From Streptomyces sp. Ag109_O5-1 (GTDB lineage: Bacteria > Actinomycetota > Actinomycetes > Streptomycetales > Streptomycetaceae), in NCBI RefSeq assembly GCF_003814875.1, contig NZ_RKQF01000001.1, positions 558,001 to 622,000 of the forward strand: DNA of 64,000 bases, read 5' to 3'. A program made the translations under genes and the position numbers. The notes under the pieces were generated by a model. The model was given only the letters and a program-made list of their open reading frames with translations, did no database searches and had not been told where the DNA came from. Each line of letters starts with the position of its first letter. Within the stretch, counting starts at the first letter, position 1. This document shows positions 62,929-64,000 of the stretch, piece by piece.

Positions 62929-63705
62929 TCACTTCACCGACACGAACCGGTCGATCGTCGCCGTCAGCTCGGCCGGCCGCTCCACCGGGAGCTCGTGTCC
63001 CGCGTCGATGATCCGGACCTCCGCGTCCGGGTAGGCCTTGGCCATCCGCAGCATCTGCCCCACCGGCAGCTGGATGTCGTGGTAACCGTGCACCATCAGG
63101 GTCGGGGCGGTGATCTCAGCGGCCCTGTCGAGGACGTCGAAGGCCCGCATGGCGCCGTACAGCGTCATGACGACCTCGCGCGGGGTGGCGGCGGAGGCGC
63201 GGATGTACTCGCGTATCTCCTCGCGGGGATGTCCGGGGGCGAAGGCCCGCTGGATGTTGGTGGCGACGAACATCTTGTACGGCACCAGGGTCGAGGCGGC
63301 CATCAGCAGACCGCGGCCGCGGCTGTATGTCATCCGGCCGATGGAGTTGACCAGCACCATCCGCTCGACCCGCTCGGGGTGGGCGAGCGCGAGGGTCTGG
63401 GAGATCATGCCGCCCATGGAGTGACCGACGGGGACGAAACGATCCACCTCCAGATGGCCGAGGAGGGCGACCACGTCCTGGGCCAGCTCGGCGACCGTCC
63501 GCACGCCGGCCCCGGTGCTCTCGCCGTGGCCGCGCAGGTCGAGGCGGATCACCCGGCGATGCCCGGCGAAGTGTGCGATCTGGTGGTCCCAGCGGTGCCG
63601 GTTCGCGGTCCAGCCGTGGATGAACACCAGGGGCGCGGCAGCACCGTCACGGGGCCCCTCGTCGTCGTACGTCAGCGCCGCTCCGTCGACTTCGAGCTGC
63701 GGCAT
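62929..63705 (-). CDS. Alpha/beta hydrolase
   Basis: 258 residues. Oxyanion motif FIHGWTANRHRWDHQ, nucleophile elbow GHSMGGM (Ser about 99), acid Asp in HGYHDIQLPVG and catalytic His in DAGHELPVERP are all present. The cap region includes VPYKMFVATNIQRAFAPGHP. Esterase, lipase or haloperoxidase-like; the substrate cannot be told. ATG 63705 with AGGAGG five bases upstream. An inverted repeat CCGGTTAC/GTAACCGG lies just upstream at 63727-63753. Confidence 0.9.
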   Translation of the reverse strand: MPQLEVDGAALTYDDEGPRDGAAAPLVFIHGWTANRHRWDHQIAHFAGHRRVIRLDLRGHGESTGAGVRTVAELAQDVVALLGHLEVDRFVPVGHSMGGMISQTLALAHPERVERMVLVNSIGRMTYSRGRGLLMAASTLVPYKMFVATNIQRAFAPGHPREEIREYIRASAATPREVVMTLYGAMRAFDVLDRAAEITAPTLMVHGYHDIQLPVGQMLRMAKAYPDAEVRIIDAGHELPVERPAELTATIDRFVSVK

Positions 63706-63726
63706 GGGGGCCTCCTGGGGCACGAT

Positions 63727-63753
63727 CCGGTTACTGCCGGGTACGGTAACCGG
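63727..63753. promoter_or_regulatory. Inverted repeat upstream of the hydrolase
   Basis: CCGGTTAC and GTAACCGG separated by 11 bases, 22-48 bases upstream of the start at 63705, where a dimeric repressor could act. The regulator is unknown. Confidence 0.35.
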
Positions 63754-63794
63754 CCGCATCGCCCGCCGTCACCGGGAAGTCGGCCTCAACAGGG

Positions 63795-64000
63795 TTACAG
63801 AGTGCGCCGGATGGCCTGTACGGCGGCCTCGGCGTCGTCGTCGGACACCGCGAGCCGCGCGAAGGGCGCGGACCTCGCCAGGTCGACCAGGACGACGGGG
63901 CCGTGTTCGTGGACGGCGACGAAGTCCCGGCCGCCGGGGTACTCCCACGCGCCGACGCAGAACCGGTCGGGGAGCCAGTGGCCGTGGTGCGGCTCGCCGC
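63795..64000 (-). CDS. Hypothetical protein, 3' part only (5' end beyond window)
   Basis: The last 68 residues of a leftward frame ending TAA at 63795. Readable parts include LPDRFCVGAWEYPGGRDFVA and VVLVDLARSAPFARLAVSDD, then a helix ending IRRTL. It looks like a small alpha/beta protein; no family recognised. Confidence 0.55.
   Translation of the reverse strand, partial: GEPHHGHWLPDRFCVGAWEYPGGRDFVAVHEHGPVVLVDLARSAPFARLAVSDDDAEAAVQAIRRTL

Overview
The window is high-GC chromosomal DNA from a streptomycete-type actinomycete. The evidence is the GC-saturated third codon positions, frequent GTG starts, mycothiol-dependent enzymes, a chaplin with an LAxTG sorting signal, a streptophobe-type membrane protein, a SpoIIE-type phosphatase and SPW-repeat and DGPF families. 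I saw no rRNA, tRNA, CRISPR array, integrase, transposase or antibiotic gene cluster; the window reads as ordinary chromosome carrying one large, well-organised catabolic locus.

Layout. 1-5.4 kb: a DUF6777-type protein, a streptophobe-type membrane protein, an SH3-like protein and a double-FHA ABC transporter, a little-studied streptomycete locus. 5.6-19.2 kb: housekeeping and stress genes (NTF2-like, two aldo/keto reductases, LysR, DinB, adenosine deaminase, VOC protein, BlaI/M56 pair, PPOX protein, an ECF42 sigma factor with its DGPF partner, an acyl-CoA dehydrogenase-like protein) and a secreted family-19 chitinase interrupted by an in-frame TGA.

19.4-37 kb is a choline/glycine-betaine catabolic block. 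Choline dehydrogenase (BetA) and betaine aldehyde dehydrogenase (BetB) make betaine, and an OpuA/ProU-type ABC transporter imports it. A three-component Rieske system (oxygenase, FAD reductase, Rieske ferredoxin) would demethylate betaine and release formaldehyde. MscR plus a metallo-beta-lactamase-fold hydrolase would remove that formaldehyde through mycothiol. A dimethylglycine oxidase-type flavoprotein with a GcvT-like half passes further methyl groups to tetrahydrofolate, and FolD and an MTHFR-like enzyme process the resulting C1 units. An IclR regulator lies in the centre. A palindrome, GTTGCG-N5-CGCAAC, recurs at the promoters of this block and is the best candidate for its operator.

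37-48 kb: PP2C phosphatase/anti-sigma kinase, CPD photolyase, SPW-repeat protein, an ArsR-SRPBCC fusion with a very clear promoter/operator, and a two-component system divergent from a three-gene ABC transporter. 48-56 kb: APC permease, ROK repressor and a secreted exo-beta-D-glucosaminidase, with a shared ROK-type operator at both promoters; then a secreted two-domain protein and a small GlsB-family protein. 56-64 kb: two GNAT proteins, a long chaplin with a candidate sigma-BldN promoter, a secreted S33 peptidase, asparagine synthetase, an alpha/beta hydrolase and the 3' part of an unknown gene.

Most transcription units end in strong GC-rich hairpins, listed individually. Three intergenic spaces carry copies of a dispersed repeat beginning GCGCCCCGTCAGGGGCGC.
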